DNA of 64,000 nt from NCBI RefSeq assembly GCF_000723885.1, contig NZ_CCDG010000038.1, positions 24,715-88,714 of the forward strand, read 5' to 3'. The translations under genes and the position numbers were made by a program. The notes beneath the pieces are model-generated. The model was not told where the DNA came from. It saw only the letters and a list, made by a program, of their open reading frames with translations, and did no database searches. Below are positions 1-7,946 of this stretch, piece by piece; position 1 is the stretch's first letter, and the number at the start of each line of letters is the position of its first letter. Origin of the DNA: Paenibacillus camerounensis (GTDB lineage Bacteria; Bacillota; Bacilli; Paenibacillales; Paenibacillaceae).

Positions 1-1
1 T

Positions 2-754
2 GCGGCGCATAATATTGTCCAGTTCGCCGACGGCTCCGGCGGCTACGCGGACGGTCCGCTGAAAAGCGTCTGCAAGGAGGTCAGCTTCACGGAGGAGCTG
101 GATTATGCAAGAAGCCTCATCCCCGATGTGCACGCCGGCGAGTATGAGCGGCATTTCCTGTACATCAAGGCAGGCTTCGATGCCTACCTGGTCTGGGACC
201 GGATTGAAGCCACGGCGGAGAGCGTCTGGAATCTTCATACGCTGAGCAGCGGTGCAGAGATTACGGAGCAGGCCATTGACGCCGCCGGCCTCGGCGGCAT
301 GCGGCTCCATGCGCAGATCGCCGAGCCGCTGCGCCCGGCCGTCACTGCCGGCGAGGGCGCTGTCGGCGGAGCTTACCCGCTGGCTGCGCAGCAGCACTTC
401 CGCGTGCACGGCCGCGCCGGCGAAGACTTCGTCGTGCTGCTGCAGCCGCACGACGAAGGGACACCAGCGCTCCGGCTGGAGCCGCTGGCACTGGAGCCCG
501 CGGACGCCGCTGACGGCGTGCGGCTGTATAAGCTCAGCCGCGCGGACGGCGGCTGGTGCGTCGCCGCCCTTAACGGCTCCGGCGTGACCCGCCGGGTCCG
601 TGTTCCGGGCAGCGCGGCGCTCCGCGTGCTTGGCGCGGCGGCGGGCGGCGAAGACGAGCCAGCTCAAGCGTTGGAGCATGCACAAGAAGCTGCTGCCGGA
701 ATCCTTATTCTTGAGCCGGGGGCAATCCGGATCGCTATTCCGCAATCAAGCTGA
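2..754 (+). CDS. Heparinase II/III-family protein, C-terminal part (5' truncated by window)
   Basis: The frame is open from the first bases of the window, so the gene starts upstream; a GTG at 128 is internal. The visible 250 residues begin AHNIVQFADGSGGY, then a region with ERHFLYIKAGFDAYLVWDRI and W(N)LH. This resembles the beta-sandwich C-terminal domain of heparinase II/III-like polysaccharide lyases, where HNTV...DG and R.vlf..p.y..v.D are typical. The catalytic alpha-toroid would lie outside the window. The coding sequence from about 250 to 700 is clearly GC-richer than the rest of the window. No downstream operon partner: the next gene has its own strong RBS 300 bp away. The family call is moderate; another carbohydrate-active enzyme with a similar C-terminal sandwich is possible. 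Confidence 0.65.
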   Translation, partial: AAHNIVQFADGSGGYADGPLKSVCKEVSFTEELDYARSLIPDVHAGEYERHFLYIKAGFDAYLVWDRIEATAESVWNLHTLSSGAEITEQAIDAAGLGGMRLHAQIAEPLRPAVTAGEGAVGGAYPLAAQQHFRVHGRAGEDFVVLLQPHDEGTPALRLEPLALEPADAADGVRLYKLSRADGGWCVAALNGSGVTRRVRVPGSAALRVLGAAAGGEDEPAQALEHAQEAAAGILILEPGAIRIAIPQSS

Positions 755-764
755 CCACGGCAAA

Positions 765-907
765 GCTCTATTGCCGTTCGTACAATAGAGCCGGCTCGAA
801 CCGGCCTGTATAACGGAGCTGCTGCGCTACGTACAATTGATTTGGCTGACAAGCACTCATAGGAGCGCTATTCCTCAATCCTGCTGTACGAATTACAATA
901 GAATAGC
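765..907. repeat. Intergenic palindromes with CTATTG/CAATAG arms
   Basis: The 300-bp gap 755-1054 holds at least two inverted repeats. One is perfect: GCTCTATTG at 765-773 and CAATAGAGC at 783-791 with a nine-base loop CCGTTCGTA. The second has GCTATTC at 867-873 and GAATAGC at 901-907 around a loop containing TGTACGAATTACAATA. Both carry a GTAC(G)A-like centre, as do the palindromes at 1758-1943, suggesting one repeat family. No gene is seen in this gap. Confidence 0.55.
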
Positions 908-1054
908 AATTGAACTGAATTAAATTTGAGCATAAAATGCCGCCAAGCTATTGTATAGAATACAGTCAAACATCTGCCGGCCAAGAAAACAAAAATAAAC
1001 GTACGAAGAGGCCGGCAGCAACTATTTTATTAACCTTAAAGGAGGCAATTAATT

Positions 1055-1375
1055 ATGAGTAACCTTGGAGTATGGGAACCGGCGGAGCCGGGAGTTAAGC
1101 GCTGCATTCTGAACGCTGCGGCAAGCCTGATGATGATGGAGGTTCATTTCGAGAAGGGTGCCGAGGGCTATGAGCACAGCCATCCGCATGAGCAGATGAG
1201 CTACTGCCTGCGCGGAAGCTTCATCTTCCGCATCGACGGCACAGAGCATACCGTATCGGCCGGCCAAAGTATCGCCATCCCGTCAGGCGCCAAGCACGGC
1301 GTTACTGCGCTTGAAGCTGATTCAGCGCTGCTGGACGCATTCACACCGATCCGCGAGGATCTGCTGAAGCGTTAA
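1055..1375 (+). CDS. Small single-domain cupin protein
   Basis: This 106-residue protein is one cupin beta-barrel. The first cupin motif is visible as YEHSHPHEQMSYCLRG (about residues 35-50), with three His and one Glu as likely metal ligands, and the second as GQSIAIPSGAKHGVTA (about 72-87) with its His. The ATG at 1055 follows a near-perfect AAAGGAGGCAATT ribosome site, which fixes the start. Such lone cupins often bind sugars or small ligands or act as isomerases, but the substrate cannot be read from sequence. The gene is monocistronic, flanked by repeat-rich gaps on both sides. Confidence 0.85.
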   Translation: MSNLGVWEPAEPGVKRCILNAAASLMMMEVHFEKGAEGYEHSHPHEQMSYCLRGSFIFRIDGTEHTVSAGQSIAIPSGAKHGVTALEADSALLDAFTPIREDLLKR

Positions 1376-1590
1376 GCTGAGGCGAAGGTAGAAGTAAGGT
1401 GAGCAAAGGGGGCGGAACCAGCGGATTTCGGGCGCTGTTCCGCACAGATTCCGGGGAGCGAATATATAGTTGGATTATCGTTGGATGTCGTTAGATTATC
1501 GTTAGCCTGCGTTGGCGAACCTCCATTCAGGTTGCTCAGCAAGCTCCCGTAGGCGATCCGGCAACGCGGCTGTCAGCATAGCTGTACTTT

Positions 1591-1770
1591 GCTGGCTTAG
1601 TTGCTTTTAGTTGCTCTTAACTACATTTAGATACACTTAGTTACACTTAGCTGCTCTTAACTGCTCTTAACTGCTTTTAACTGCTCTTAACTGCTCTTAA
1701 CTGCTCTTAACTGCTCTTAGCTGCTCTTAGCTGCTCTTAGCTACTCTTAACTGCACTTAGCTGCACTTCG
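1591..1770. repeat. Degenerate 10-bp tandem repeat, consensus CTGCTCTTAA/G
   Basis: Eighteen consecutive ten-base units run without a phase break from GCTGGCTTAG to CTGCACTTCG. Units 1651-1740 are almost identical (CTGCTCTTAA or CTGCTCTTAG); those at the edges are more diverged (TTGCTTTTAG, CTACATTTAG, TTACACTTAG). A weaker 10-11 bp periodicity (GTTGGATTATC, GTTGGATGTC, GTTAGATTATC) precedes it at about 1470-1515. The array occupies the 658-bp gap between the cupin and hxlB, in which no gene is seen. Confidence 0.9.
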
Positions 1771-1943
1771 TACAACTATTCCTAGCTTATTTACCCGCAC
1801 CAGCCGCATAACTGCATTCTGTACAACTAAATCTGCCTAAAATGCTCAAAATCAGCTTTCAACGCCATTTTAGCTGCACAGAGTGCAGCTAAAGTGGCAA
1901 AGAGCCAAAAAACAGGCGTTTTAGTTGTACAAAGTGCAATTAA
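1758..1943. repeat. Cluster of palindromic repeats, TTTAGYTGYAC-N3-GTGCARYTAAA type
   Basis: Two clear inverted repeats lie side by side. At 1869-1893 the arms TTTAGCTGCAC and GTGCAGCTAAA are perfect around AGA, and pairing extends to 1865-1897 with one G-U. At 1921-1943 the arms TTAGTTGTAC and GTGCAATTAA pair with two G-U wobbles around AAA. Weaker members occur at 1758-1778 and about 1808-1827. The arms resemble the neighbouring decamer units (CTGCACTTAG), so the decamer array and the palindromes may share an origin. Confidence 0.75.
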
Positions 1944-1998
1944 GTTAAAAAGTATGGCATCCGCCCAGAACACCCGGCGGCTGCCATACAAAGCAAAT

Positions 1999-2029
1999 AA
2001 CGCCTGTCCGGATCAGCCGGACAGGCGTT
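1999..2029 (-). terminator. Terminator of hxlAB
   Basis: AACGCCTGTCCGG (1999-2011) pairs perfectly with CCGGACAGGCGTT (2017-2029) around a five-base loop, immediately downstream of the hxlB stop codon on the minus strand. The following minus-strand tail ATTTGCTTTG is moderately T-rich. Confidence 0.8.
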
Positions 2030-2033
2030 ATTT

Positions 2034-2588
2034 CTATTCGAGGTTCGCATGCTTGCCGAACATCTGGGTGGTTGTCTGGCCGGTCCATTCCATCAGGCGC
2101 AGAATGACGGCATCGTAGAACACCAGCAGCGTCTGCTCAAAGAGCGAAGCCATCGGCTGGATGGTGGCCCGCTCACCGCTGGCCTCCTTGGTGGTACCCG
2201 GCAGCTGCACAGTGTAATCGGCCAGCCTGCCAAGCGTGGATTCCGGCGCGATTGTGACCAGCGCGACTGACGCGCCGATGGCCTTGGCCTTCTCAGCCAT
2301 GGCCACCAGGCCTTTCGTCTCGCCGGAGCCGGAGCCGAGCACCAGCACATCGCCGGCTTCGATTCCCGGAGTCACAGTCTCGCCGACGACATAGGCCGCC
2401 CGGCCGGCATGCATCAGCCGCATGGCAAAGGCCCGGCCCATCAGGCCGGAGCGGCCGGCTCCGGCCACAAAAATCTTGCCCGACCGCTGCAGCAGCTCAG
2501 CGAACGGCTCCGTTCCGCCGGCATCCAGCTCCGCCGCCGAACGCTGCAGCTCACCTACAATCTCCTGTGCGTAGCCCGCAGTATCCAT
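2034..2588 (-). CDS. hxlB: 6-phospho-3-hexuloisomerase
   Basis: A 184-residue SIS-domain isomerase that converts D-arabino-hex-3-ulose 6-phosphate to fructose 6-phosphate, the second step of the ribulose monophosphate route for fixing or detoxifying formaldehyde. The sugar-phosphate loop IFVAGAGRSGLMGRAFAMRL (about residues 38-57) and the second SIS segment LVLGSGSGETKGL (about 82-94) are both present, and the length is normal for HxlB. It follows hxlA by six bases in the same direction, so the two are co-transcribed. The enzyme is cytosolic. Confidence 0.93.
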   Translation of the reverse strand: MDTAGYAQEIVGELQRSAAELDAGGTEPFAELLQRSGKIFVAGAGRSGLMGRAFAMRLMHAGRAAYVVGETVTPGIEAGDVLVLGSGSGETKGLVAMAEKAKAIGASVALVTIAPESTLGRLADYTVQLPGTTKEASGERATIQPMASLFEQTLLVFYDAVILRLMEWTGQTTTQMFGKHANLE

Positions 2589-2594
2589 AGTGGA

Positions 2595-3227
2595 TTAAGC
2601 CTGGCTAACGAGGCGCTTCATTTCAGCCGCTGCTGCTTTCTGGTCGCTTTCGCCGGTGATTCCGCCACCAACGATAACAAGGTCAGGTCCGGCTGCGATG
2701 ACTTCCGGGAGAGTGCTCAGCTTGATGCCGCCGGCAATCGCTGTTTTAGCCTGCTTAACCACACCTTTGATCGCCTGCAGGTCAGCAAAAGAGTTTTTAC
2801 CTTCAGCCTGATGGTCATAACCGGAGTGAACGCAGACATAGTCAACGCCAAGCGCATCTACTTCGGCAGCACGGCCGGCAATATCCTTAACGTTGATCAG
2901 GTCAACCAGGATCTCGCGGCCGGTTTTCTTAGCTTCCTCTACAGCGCCTTTAATGGTGGAATCGTCAGATACGCCGAGCACCGTTACGATATCAGCACCT
3001 GCTTCTACCGCCTTCATCACTTCATAACCGCCGGCGTCCATAATTTTCAGGTCAGCCAGCACGGTCAGCGCAGGAAAAGCATCCTTGATCGCTTTTACCG
3101 CATGCAGCCCTTCGTTAATAACGATCGGAGTGCCGATCTCAACCACATCAATAAATTCAGCAACCTCCGAGACGATTTCCTTGGCTCCGGCGATATCAAC
3201 AAGATCAAGCGCTAATTGCAATTTCAT
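2595..3227 (-). CDS. hxlA: 3-hexulose-6-phosphate synthase
   Basis: A 210-residue TIM-barrel enzyme of the orotidine-5'-phosphate decarboxylase superfamily that condenses formaldehyde with ribulose 5-phosphate. Visible signatures are LQLALDLVD at the N-terminus, the LADLKIMDAG motif (about residues 57-66) with the Asp-x-Lys-x-x-Asp catalytic core, and the phosphate-binding IAGGI and VIVGGGITG near the C-terminus. The ATG at 3227 has AAGGAG ten bases upstream. First gene of hxlAB. In B. subtilis the operon is induced by formaldehyde through HxlR; no hxlR gene lies in this window, though direct repeats stand upstream (3257-3283). Confidence 0.95.
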   Translation of the reverse strand: MKLQLALDLVDIAGAKEIVSEVAEFIDVVEIGTPIVINEGLHAVKAIKDAFPALTVLADLKIMDAGGYEVMKAVEAGADIVTVLGVSDDSTIKGAVEEAKKTGREILVDLINVKDIAGRAAEVDALGVDYVCVHSGYDHQAEGKNSFADLQAIKGVVKQAKTAIAGGIKLSTLPEVIAAGPDLVIVGGGITGESDQKAAAAEMKRLVSQA

Positions 3228-3256
3228 ATATAGTAGCTCCTTTTTCGGTATAGTTT

Positions 3257-3283
3257 TGTAAGTTCTGGACTTAGTGTAAGTTC
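3257..3283 (-). promoter_or_regulatory. Direct repeats upstream of hxlA, candidate HxlR-type operator
   Basis: The nonamer TGTAAGTTC occurs at 3257-3265 and again at 3275-3283, an 18-base period, 30-56 bases upstream of hxlA. HxlR of B. subtilis is known to bind two directly repeated motifs in front of hxlA. The match in arrangement is suggestive only; I did not compare the actual motif. Confidence 0.35.
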
Positions 3284-3502
3284 ATACAGTCGAAAAGGGA
3301 AGTAGGCACTTTCCCGTGATGTAGTTACCCGGAGGATACTATTGGACCGGATATGGCTTTATTCAACGGTGTGTTGAAAGAAACTCCGCCAAACTTTTCA
3401 TTATTTTCGTGAAAAATACTGCAATTTCATAAAAGCTGTGCTAACATACATTAGGTTTGGAAATAAACTTGTGCGACAGCAATGATCCGAAGAGGTGTAT
3501 AG

Positions 3503-4888
3503 ATGAAAACGAAAGACCAACAGTTCAATCTTATTAAGCTGACCTGGCCGATTTTCCTGGAATTATTCCTGTTCATGCTTATGGGCAGTGTAGATACCTT
3601 TATGATCAGCTCTGTGTCGGATGATGCGGTGTCAGGCGTCGGAGCGGCCAATCAGATCATCACAATGGCTATTTTGATCCTCAGTGTTATCGGTAACGGG
3701 GCAGCTATTGTCGTCTCGCAGTATCTAGGCTCCCGCAAGCCGCTGGAAGCAGCCAACGTAACCGGCAATGCCGTAACGCTGAACCTGCTCGTAGGTATTG
3801 TTCTCAGTGCAGTGCTGCTTTTATTCGGCGGCCATCTGCTGACTGCCCTGAATGTGCAGGGTGATATTCTTGTCCATGCCAAGGTGTACATAAATATTGT
3901 CGGCGGCGGGATTTTTCTGCAGGCACTGCTGAATGCGCTGGCTACCACCATCCGTACCTACGGCTTCACTAAGCAGACCATGATGGTTTCGTTGCTGATG
4001 AATGTGATTCACGTAATAGGCAACTATATTCTCATTTACGGACATTTCGGACTCCCGGCACTCGGCGTGCAGGGCGCTGCCATCTCTACGGTAGTTAGCC
4101 GGCTGATCTGTCTTGTCCTGTTCTTCCTGCTGCTCTATCAGATCATGGAAGTAAAGGTCAAGTGGAGCTACTATATTTCCCTGTCCAAAAAATACGTGAT
4201 GCAAATTCTTAAAATCGGCATCCCGGCCGCCTTTGAATCAATTACTTACCAGTCCTGCCAGCTTGTGTTCACCCTGTACATCACTTATCTCGGCGCTGAA
4301 GCCATGGCTACCCGCCAGTACGCGCTGAATATATCCAATTACATCTACCTGTTCAGTGTAGCTGTATCGATGGGAACCTCCATTATCGTCGGCCACCTGG
4401 TAGGGGCCAGGCAGACGAAGGCAGCCTACAGCCGGGTATTCACCAGTGTAAAATGGGCCCTGCTCGTCACCGTCGTAATCGATGTAATTGTCATCGCGTT
4501 CCGCGTTCCGCTGTTCGGGCTGTTTACCGATAATGAGACTATTATCATGATGGGTGCGCAGGTCATTCTGCTCAGCTTCTTCCTTGAGACAGGCCGCACC
4601 TGCAATCTGGTTATCATCAACTCCCTGCGCGCCTCCGGCGACGCCAAGTTTCCGGTATACATGGGCCTGATCTCCATGGTCTGTATGAGCCTGCCGCTCG
4701 GCTACGTGCTGGTGTTCCAGATGAACATGGGACTGGCCGGAGTCTGGATTGCCACTGCTTTTGACGAATGGGTCAGAGCCGTGATTATGTACTTCCGCTG
4801 GAAGAGCAGAGCCTGGGAGAAGCACGGCCTGATCCAGCATGATACTGATATGCAGCCTTCGGCCCCTTCCCCCGCCCCGGCTCACTGA
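3503..4888 (+). CDS. MATE-family multidrug/Na+ antiporter
   Basis: A 461-residue integral membrane protein with about twelve hydrophobic segments and the two-fold MATE repeat. The N-terminal LTWPIFLELFLFMLMGSVDT and the mid-protein IGIPAAFESITYQSCQLVF are the equivalent first helices of the two halves. MATE proteins export cationic drugs, metabolites or cell-wall precursors in exchange for Na+ or H+. The start follows GAAGAGGTGTATAG. The gene is divergent from hxlA across a 275-bp gap and ends at a strong terminator, so it is monocistronic. The C-terminal tail is Pro/Ala-rich and probably cytosolic. Confidence 0.9.
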   Translation: MKTKDQQFNLIKLTWPIFLELFLFMLMGSVDTFMISSVSDDAVSGVGAANQIITMAILILSVIGNGAAIVVSQYLGSRKPLEAANVTGNAVTLNLLVGIVLSAVLLLFGGHLLTALNVQGDILVHAKVYINIVGGGIFLQALLNALATTIRTYGFTKQTMMVSLLMNVIHVIGNYILIYGHFGLPALGVQGAAISTVVSRLICLVLFFLLLYQIMEVKVKWSYYISLSKKYVMQILKIGIPAAFESITYQSCQLVFTLYITYLGAEAMATRQYALNISNYIYLFSVAVSMGTSIIVGHLVGARQTKAAYSRVFTSVKWALLVTVVIDVIVIAFRVPLFGLFTDNETIIMMGAQVILLSFFLETGRTCNLVIINSLRASGDAKFPVYMGLISMVCMSLPLGYVLVFQMNMGLAGVWIATAFDEWVRAVIMYFRWKSRAWEKHGLIQHDTDMQPSAPSPAPAH

Positions 4889-4900
4889 TCTATACACACA

Positions 4901-4943
4901 AGGCGGCCCGCCAAGGTATATGTACCTGACGGGCCGCCTTTTT
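4901..4943 (+). terminator. Terminator of the MATE gene
   Basis: AGGCGGCCCG (4901-4910) pairs perfectly with CGGGCCGCCT (4930-4939). An inner AGGTA/TACCT stem extends it, and TTTTT follows. Confidence 0.92.
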
Positions 4944-5001
4944 GCATGAATTCTATACTTACGTTTAAAGGAAAGAGTCTTCAGAGGATTATGCGGATTG
5001 G

Positions 5002-5250
5002 TTATATAAAAATAAGCGCCGTAATCCAGCCCTGGTTTATCGCCACATACAATACAGCTACGAGGACAGCCCCCGCTATATAAGTGATTAGCTTCTTCCG
5101 GGTAAACTCCTGGTAGAGGTCCAGACAGATAATAATCCCGCCCAGCGCCAAAGAGATACCGAGCAGCAGCGGATTGTGGAAGCTGACCATCACCACATTT
5201 AATACGATCATCATTCCCAGCAGTACTCTGACTGCAACCTTTATAAACAT
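5002..5250 (-). CDS. Small two- to three-helix membrane protein, unknown
   Basis: An 82-residue, strongly hydrophobic protein with candidate helices at about residues 4-22, 27-45 and 56-76, separated by a short charged loop (YQEFTRKK). The minus-strand start is preceded by AAGGAAGGGGGAGAAG, a good ribosome site. I do not recognise a family. It stands alone between the MATE terminator and a divergent AT-rich gap. Confidence 0.65.
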   Translation of the reverse strand: MFIKVAVRVLLGMMIVLNVVMVSFHNPLLLGISLALGGIIICLDLYQEFTRKKLITYIAGAVLVAVLYVAINQGWITALIFI

Positions 5251-5387
5251 CAGCTTCTCCCCCTTCCTTAGCTATCTTAAGAGAGCACGCAGATTTACCT
5301 TCAAATCTTGTATTTATTACTATTAATAACATATATATTCCATATCCCAATCATGGTTCAGTACACCCATAATGTCAATAATCATCA

Positions 5388-5417
5388 CAAAAAGCCTGCT
5401 CCCCTAAAGGAACAGGC
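5388..5417 (-). terminator. Terminator of the ydjO-like gene
   Basis: On the minus strand GCCTGTTCC and GGGAGCAGGC form a stem around TTTAG, followed by TTTTTG. It lies 15 bases past the stop codon. Confidence 0.8.
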
Positions 5418-5431
5418 CGTCCGTTCGGGGC

Positions 5432-5662
5432 TTATCTGATTGAGATGCCCTTTTTGATTGCTTTCATCTCGTGATTTGTGTTCACAAGCATAGGCAGGAT
5501 TTTCATACTGCGTGTCATCGGCGAATTACACTGCCAGCAGGTCGGGACATATTGAAACGCAAAATTGTCACGCATCCAGCCGGTGCAGCCCTCTTTTGTA
5601 CATGACCAGATCGCTGTAGACTCCTGCGGCAAATCTTCCTGAGCTTTTTTGCGAAAATACAT
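5432..5662 (-). CDS. YdjO-family cold-inducible protein with zinc-ribbon-like cysteines
   Basis: A 76-residue protein resembling B. subtilis YdjO. The middle has two Cys pairs, WSCTKEGCTGWMRDNFA and PTCWQCNSPM, spaced like a small zinc ribbon, and the conserved Trp and Phe residues around them. YdjO-type proteins are cold-shock induced; their biochemical role is unknown. It lies next to a csp gene on the same strand, but the csp terminator separates them, so it probably has its own promoter in 5663-5818. Confidence 0.8.
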   Translation of the reverse strand: MYFRKKAQEDLPQESTAIWSCTKEGCTGWMRDNFAFQYVPTCWQCNSPMTRSMKILPMLVNTNHEMKAIKKGISIR

Positions 5663-5818
5663 AAATAAACCCTCCCCAAGTATAATCTCGTCTTTCGTGT
5701 AATCTACACAGAAACCTAAGGCAAGGGCTTATAATAAAATCCCCCGCAAAGTGCAGCCTTCTCATGAAGCTGACTCAGGTACTTTACAGGGACCCCACAA
5801 CAAATACGCTCTATTCTT

Positions 5819-5856
5819 CAAAAAAAAGCTGCCCTCAACAGATGTTAAGGACAGCT
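5819..5856 (-). terminator. Terminator of the csp gene
   Basis: On the minus strand AAGCTGTCCTT pairs with AGGGCAGCTT (one G-U) around a short loop and runs into eight T residues. Confidence 0.88.
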
Positions 5857-5874
5857 TCTTCGCTTGTTAGCGTA

Positions 5875-6075
5875 TTACAGTTTTACAACGTTTTCTGCTT
5901 GTGGTCCACGAGCGCCCTGAGTTACGTTGAACTCAACGCGTTGGCCTTCGTCCAAAGACTTGAAGCCTTCACCAGTGATTGCGGAGAAGTGAACGAATAC
6001 GTCGCTTCCACCTTCAACCTCGATAAAACCGAAACCTTTGTCTGCGTTGAACCATTTAACTGTACCTGTTTGCAT
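5875..6075 (-). CDS. CspA-family cold shock protein
   Basis: A 66-residue single cold-shock domain. RNP1 is KGFGFIEV (residues 13-20) and RNP2 is VFVHFSAI (26-33). Csp proteins bind single-stranded RNA and act as RNA chaperones. A longer upstream frame to 6174 is open, but the ATG at 6075 is preceded by GGAGGTAAT and gives the canonical N-terminus [10 protein letters not shown], so it is the start. The AT-rich 6076-6240 region is probably a long 5' leader of the kind csp mRNAs use for temperature control; I did not find a specific cold box. A terminator follows directly. Confidence 0.96.
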   Translation of the reverse strand: MQTGTVKWFNADKGFGFIEVEGGSDVFVHFSAITGEGFKSLDEGQRVEFNVTQGARGPQAENVVKL

Positions 6076-6304
6076 TTGTATTACCTCCAATAGATTATTT
6101 AACACATGTCCTTTTATTCTTACGTATTGTACGAACAAATAAAAATTCACACATTGGAAAAGGTTCATACGCACAAATGATAACCTTTTACAATATGTGA
6201 ATTAAGGGTTAAATTTATGATTAACAACATCATATCACGTACCGTTACCAAAAGCAAATTAAACTTTATAATTAATTCCAAAGAGCTAAATATGCAGTAC
6301 GAAA

Positions 6305-6365
6305 CGGCCCCGGAAAGCTGCTGCGACTCAGGAATTCACGGCCCTGCAGCAGCCCTCCGGCCCCG
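6305..6365 (-). terminator. Long imperfect hairpin downstream of the 92-aa gene
   Basis: CGGCCCCGGAAAGCTGCTGC at the left pairs with GCAGCAGCCCTCCGGCCCCG at the right with a few mismatches. It follows the stop codon on the minus strand. There is no clean T-tract, so termination is plausible but not certain. Confidence 0.5.
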
Positions 6366-6374
6366 TGGTGCCTT

Positions 6375-6653
6375 CTAATCAATATAACCGGCAAGGCCCT
6401 TATCCATCAGATAATCCATTTCGGCATCAAGAATGGTTTCAACGGTCAGCTCGTCCAGCTTTACATCGCGCTGAGCAGTCACATAATCGACCAGATCATC
6501 ATTATCAATATCAATCTCACCCTTGCTGTCGGCTTTGGCATTATTGATAAAGGTCTGCTCATGCTTCAGAACCAGCTTGATCAGCTTAGGGTCCACCTTC
6601 GTCTTGGCGGCCAGCACCTCCAGCAGCTCTTGTTCATTTACTGTATCGCTCAT
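6375..6653 (-). CDS. Acidic 92-aa protein of unknown function
   Basis: A small, highly acidic soluble protein starting MSDTVNEQELLEVLAAKTKV, mostly predicted helix. The middle segment GEIDIDNDDLVDYVT gives it a calcium-binding look without a full EF-hand loop. The start is supported by AAGGAG a dozen bases upstream. I do not recognise the family. It lies alone between csp and the MBL hydrolase on the same strand with a hairpin behind it. Confidence 0.75.
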   Translation of the reverse strand: MSDTVNEQELLEVLAAKTKVDPKLIKLVLKHEQTFINNAKADSKGEIDIDNDDLVDYVTAQRDVKLDELTVETILDAEMDYLMDKGLAGYID

Positions 6654-6750
6654 TATATTCAGTCGCTCCTTAGTATTACATCATCTGCGATGGCGCGGGA
6701 TGCGCCATGAATATCTATTGTAGCATAACACTGTTCCCCGCGCTCCAGCC

Positions 6751-7857
6751 TCATCTCCACCAGGCGATCGAAGGGTAGAGGTCAGCTCCCACTTGCACCG
6801 GCTCGCCAATTCTCGGTGTAGCCAGTCTCAGCCCCTGCTGCTGCGCCGCGCGCAGCACCCGCTCTACAGGATCGGTCCAATCGTGCATGGCGAGGGTGAA
6901 GGCTCCCCAGTGAATCGGGATCATTAGCCTGCCCCGCAGATCAAGCTGCGCCTGGACGGTCTGCTCCGGCATCATATGAATATCTGCCCACCGCCGGTCA
7001 TATTGCCCGCATTCCATCAGCGTCAGGTCGAACGGGCCGTAACGCTGCCCGATTTCGGCGAAATGCGGGCCATAGCCGCTGTCTCCGCTGAAGAAGACCT
7101 TTTCCTGCCCGCCCTGAATAATCCAGGAGCACCACAGTGTAGTATTGCGGTCCAGCAGACTCCGCCCGGAGAAGTGCCTTGCCGGCGCGCTGGTGAGCGT
7201 CAGACCAGCAAAAGATATGTCCTCCCACCAGTCCAGCTCGCGGATACGTTCTGCGCTTATCCCCCACCGTCTCAGATGCGCGCCTACGCCAAGCGGGACG
7301 ATGAACAGGGAGGCTTTCTGCTTCAGCTGCCGGATTGTCCCGTAATCCAGATGGTCATAATGATCATGGGATAATACAACCGCATCAAGCTGCGGCAAAT
7401 CAGCCAGTTCAATGGGCAGCTGTCTGCTGTAGCGCTTACCTCCGATGAAGGGAAACGGGGATGGTGCACGGCCCAGCATCGGGTCAAGGAAAACGGCAGC
7501 TCCTGCGATCTCCAGCAGAACCGCTGAATGCCCGAACCAGGTAGCTCTGGTGTCCTTGTCCTGCCGGATGGAGCCGGTCAGCAGCGGCTGGGGCTGAAGC
7601 GGCTGCTTCGGCCTGGAATTGGGATTGCCTTTGATGAAGTCCCTGAGGATCGACAAGCCTCCCTCCGGGGCAGCTTCAGGTGCAGGCGTCTCAAAGGGAT
7701 AGATGAACTTGCCCTGGCGGTATTGCAGCGAACGGCTCCTTAGTTCACGCTCGGCCCTCGAGCCCCGGCCGCCAAAGGCCGGATACACACTCATGACGAT
7801 ATAAGCAGCGGCAACCAGCGCCAGGATGGACGCTGCAATAATGATGATAACGGTCAT
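6751..7857 (-). CDS. Membrane-anchored MBL-fold hydrolase (NAPE-PLD/UlaG-like)
   Basis: A 368-residue protein with one N-terminal transmembrane helix (residues 3-23) and a metallo-beta-lactamase domain. Motifs are FLDPMLG, the metal-binding LSHDHYDHLD (about residues 162-171), APARHFSGR, FFSGDSGYG (Asp ligand) and the late IPIHWGAF with the last His. This order and the RHFSGRS segment match the subgroup related to N-acyl-phosphatidylethanolamine phospholipase D, whose bacterial members act as phosphodiesterases or lactonases. The substrate is unknown. The ATG follows GAGAGAAGGACAACCG. Single gene, minus strand. Confidence 0.88.
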   Translation of the reverse strand: MTVIIIIAASILALVAAAYIVMSVYPAFGGRGSRAERELRSRSLQYRQGKFIYPFETPAPEAAPEGGLSILRDFIKGNPNSRPKQPLQPQPLLTGSIRQDKDTRATWFGHSAVLLEIAGAAVFLDPMLGRAPSPFPFIGGKRYSRQLPIELADLPQLDAVVLSHDHYDHLDYGTIRQLKQKASLFIVPLGVGAHLRRWGISAERIRELDWWEDISFAGLTLTSAPARHFSGRSLLDRNTTLWCSWIIQGGQEKVFFSGDSGYGPHFAEIGQRYGPFDLTLMECGQYDRRWADIHMMPEQTVQAQLDLRGRLMIPIHWGAFTLAMHDWTDPVERVLRAAQQQGLRLATPRIGEPVQVGADLYPSIAWWR

Positions 7858-7946
7858 TCGGTTGTCCTTCTCTCTTACTGAATTAAGATTATGGACATAT
7901 TATACGGCGCTATACCCGCCCGGGCAAATGTAGCACTTAGCAGGTC

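Noticed and set aside
1376..2033. A gene at 1894-2118
   Set aside because: The frame crosses the palindromes and the hxl terminator and has no ribosome site.
2409..3215. 268-codon plus ORF opposite hxlA
   Set aside because: Shadow of a well-conserved gene on the other strand; no family features.
4238..5350. 370-codon minus-strand ORF antisense to the MATE gene
   Set aside because: No ribosome site, composition of an antisense shadow, spans the MATE terminator and the start of the 82-aa gene; the plus-strand MATE protein is clearly real.
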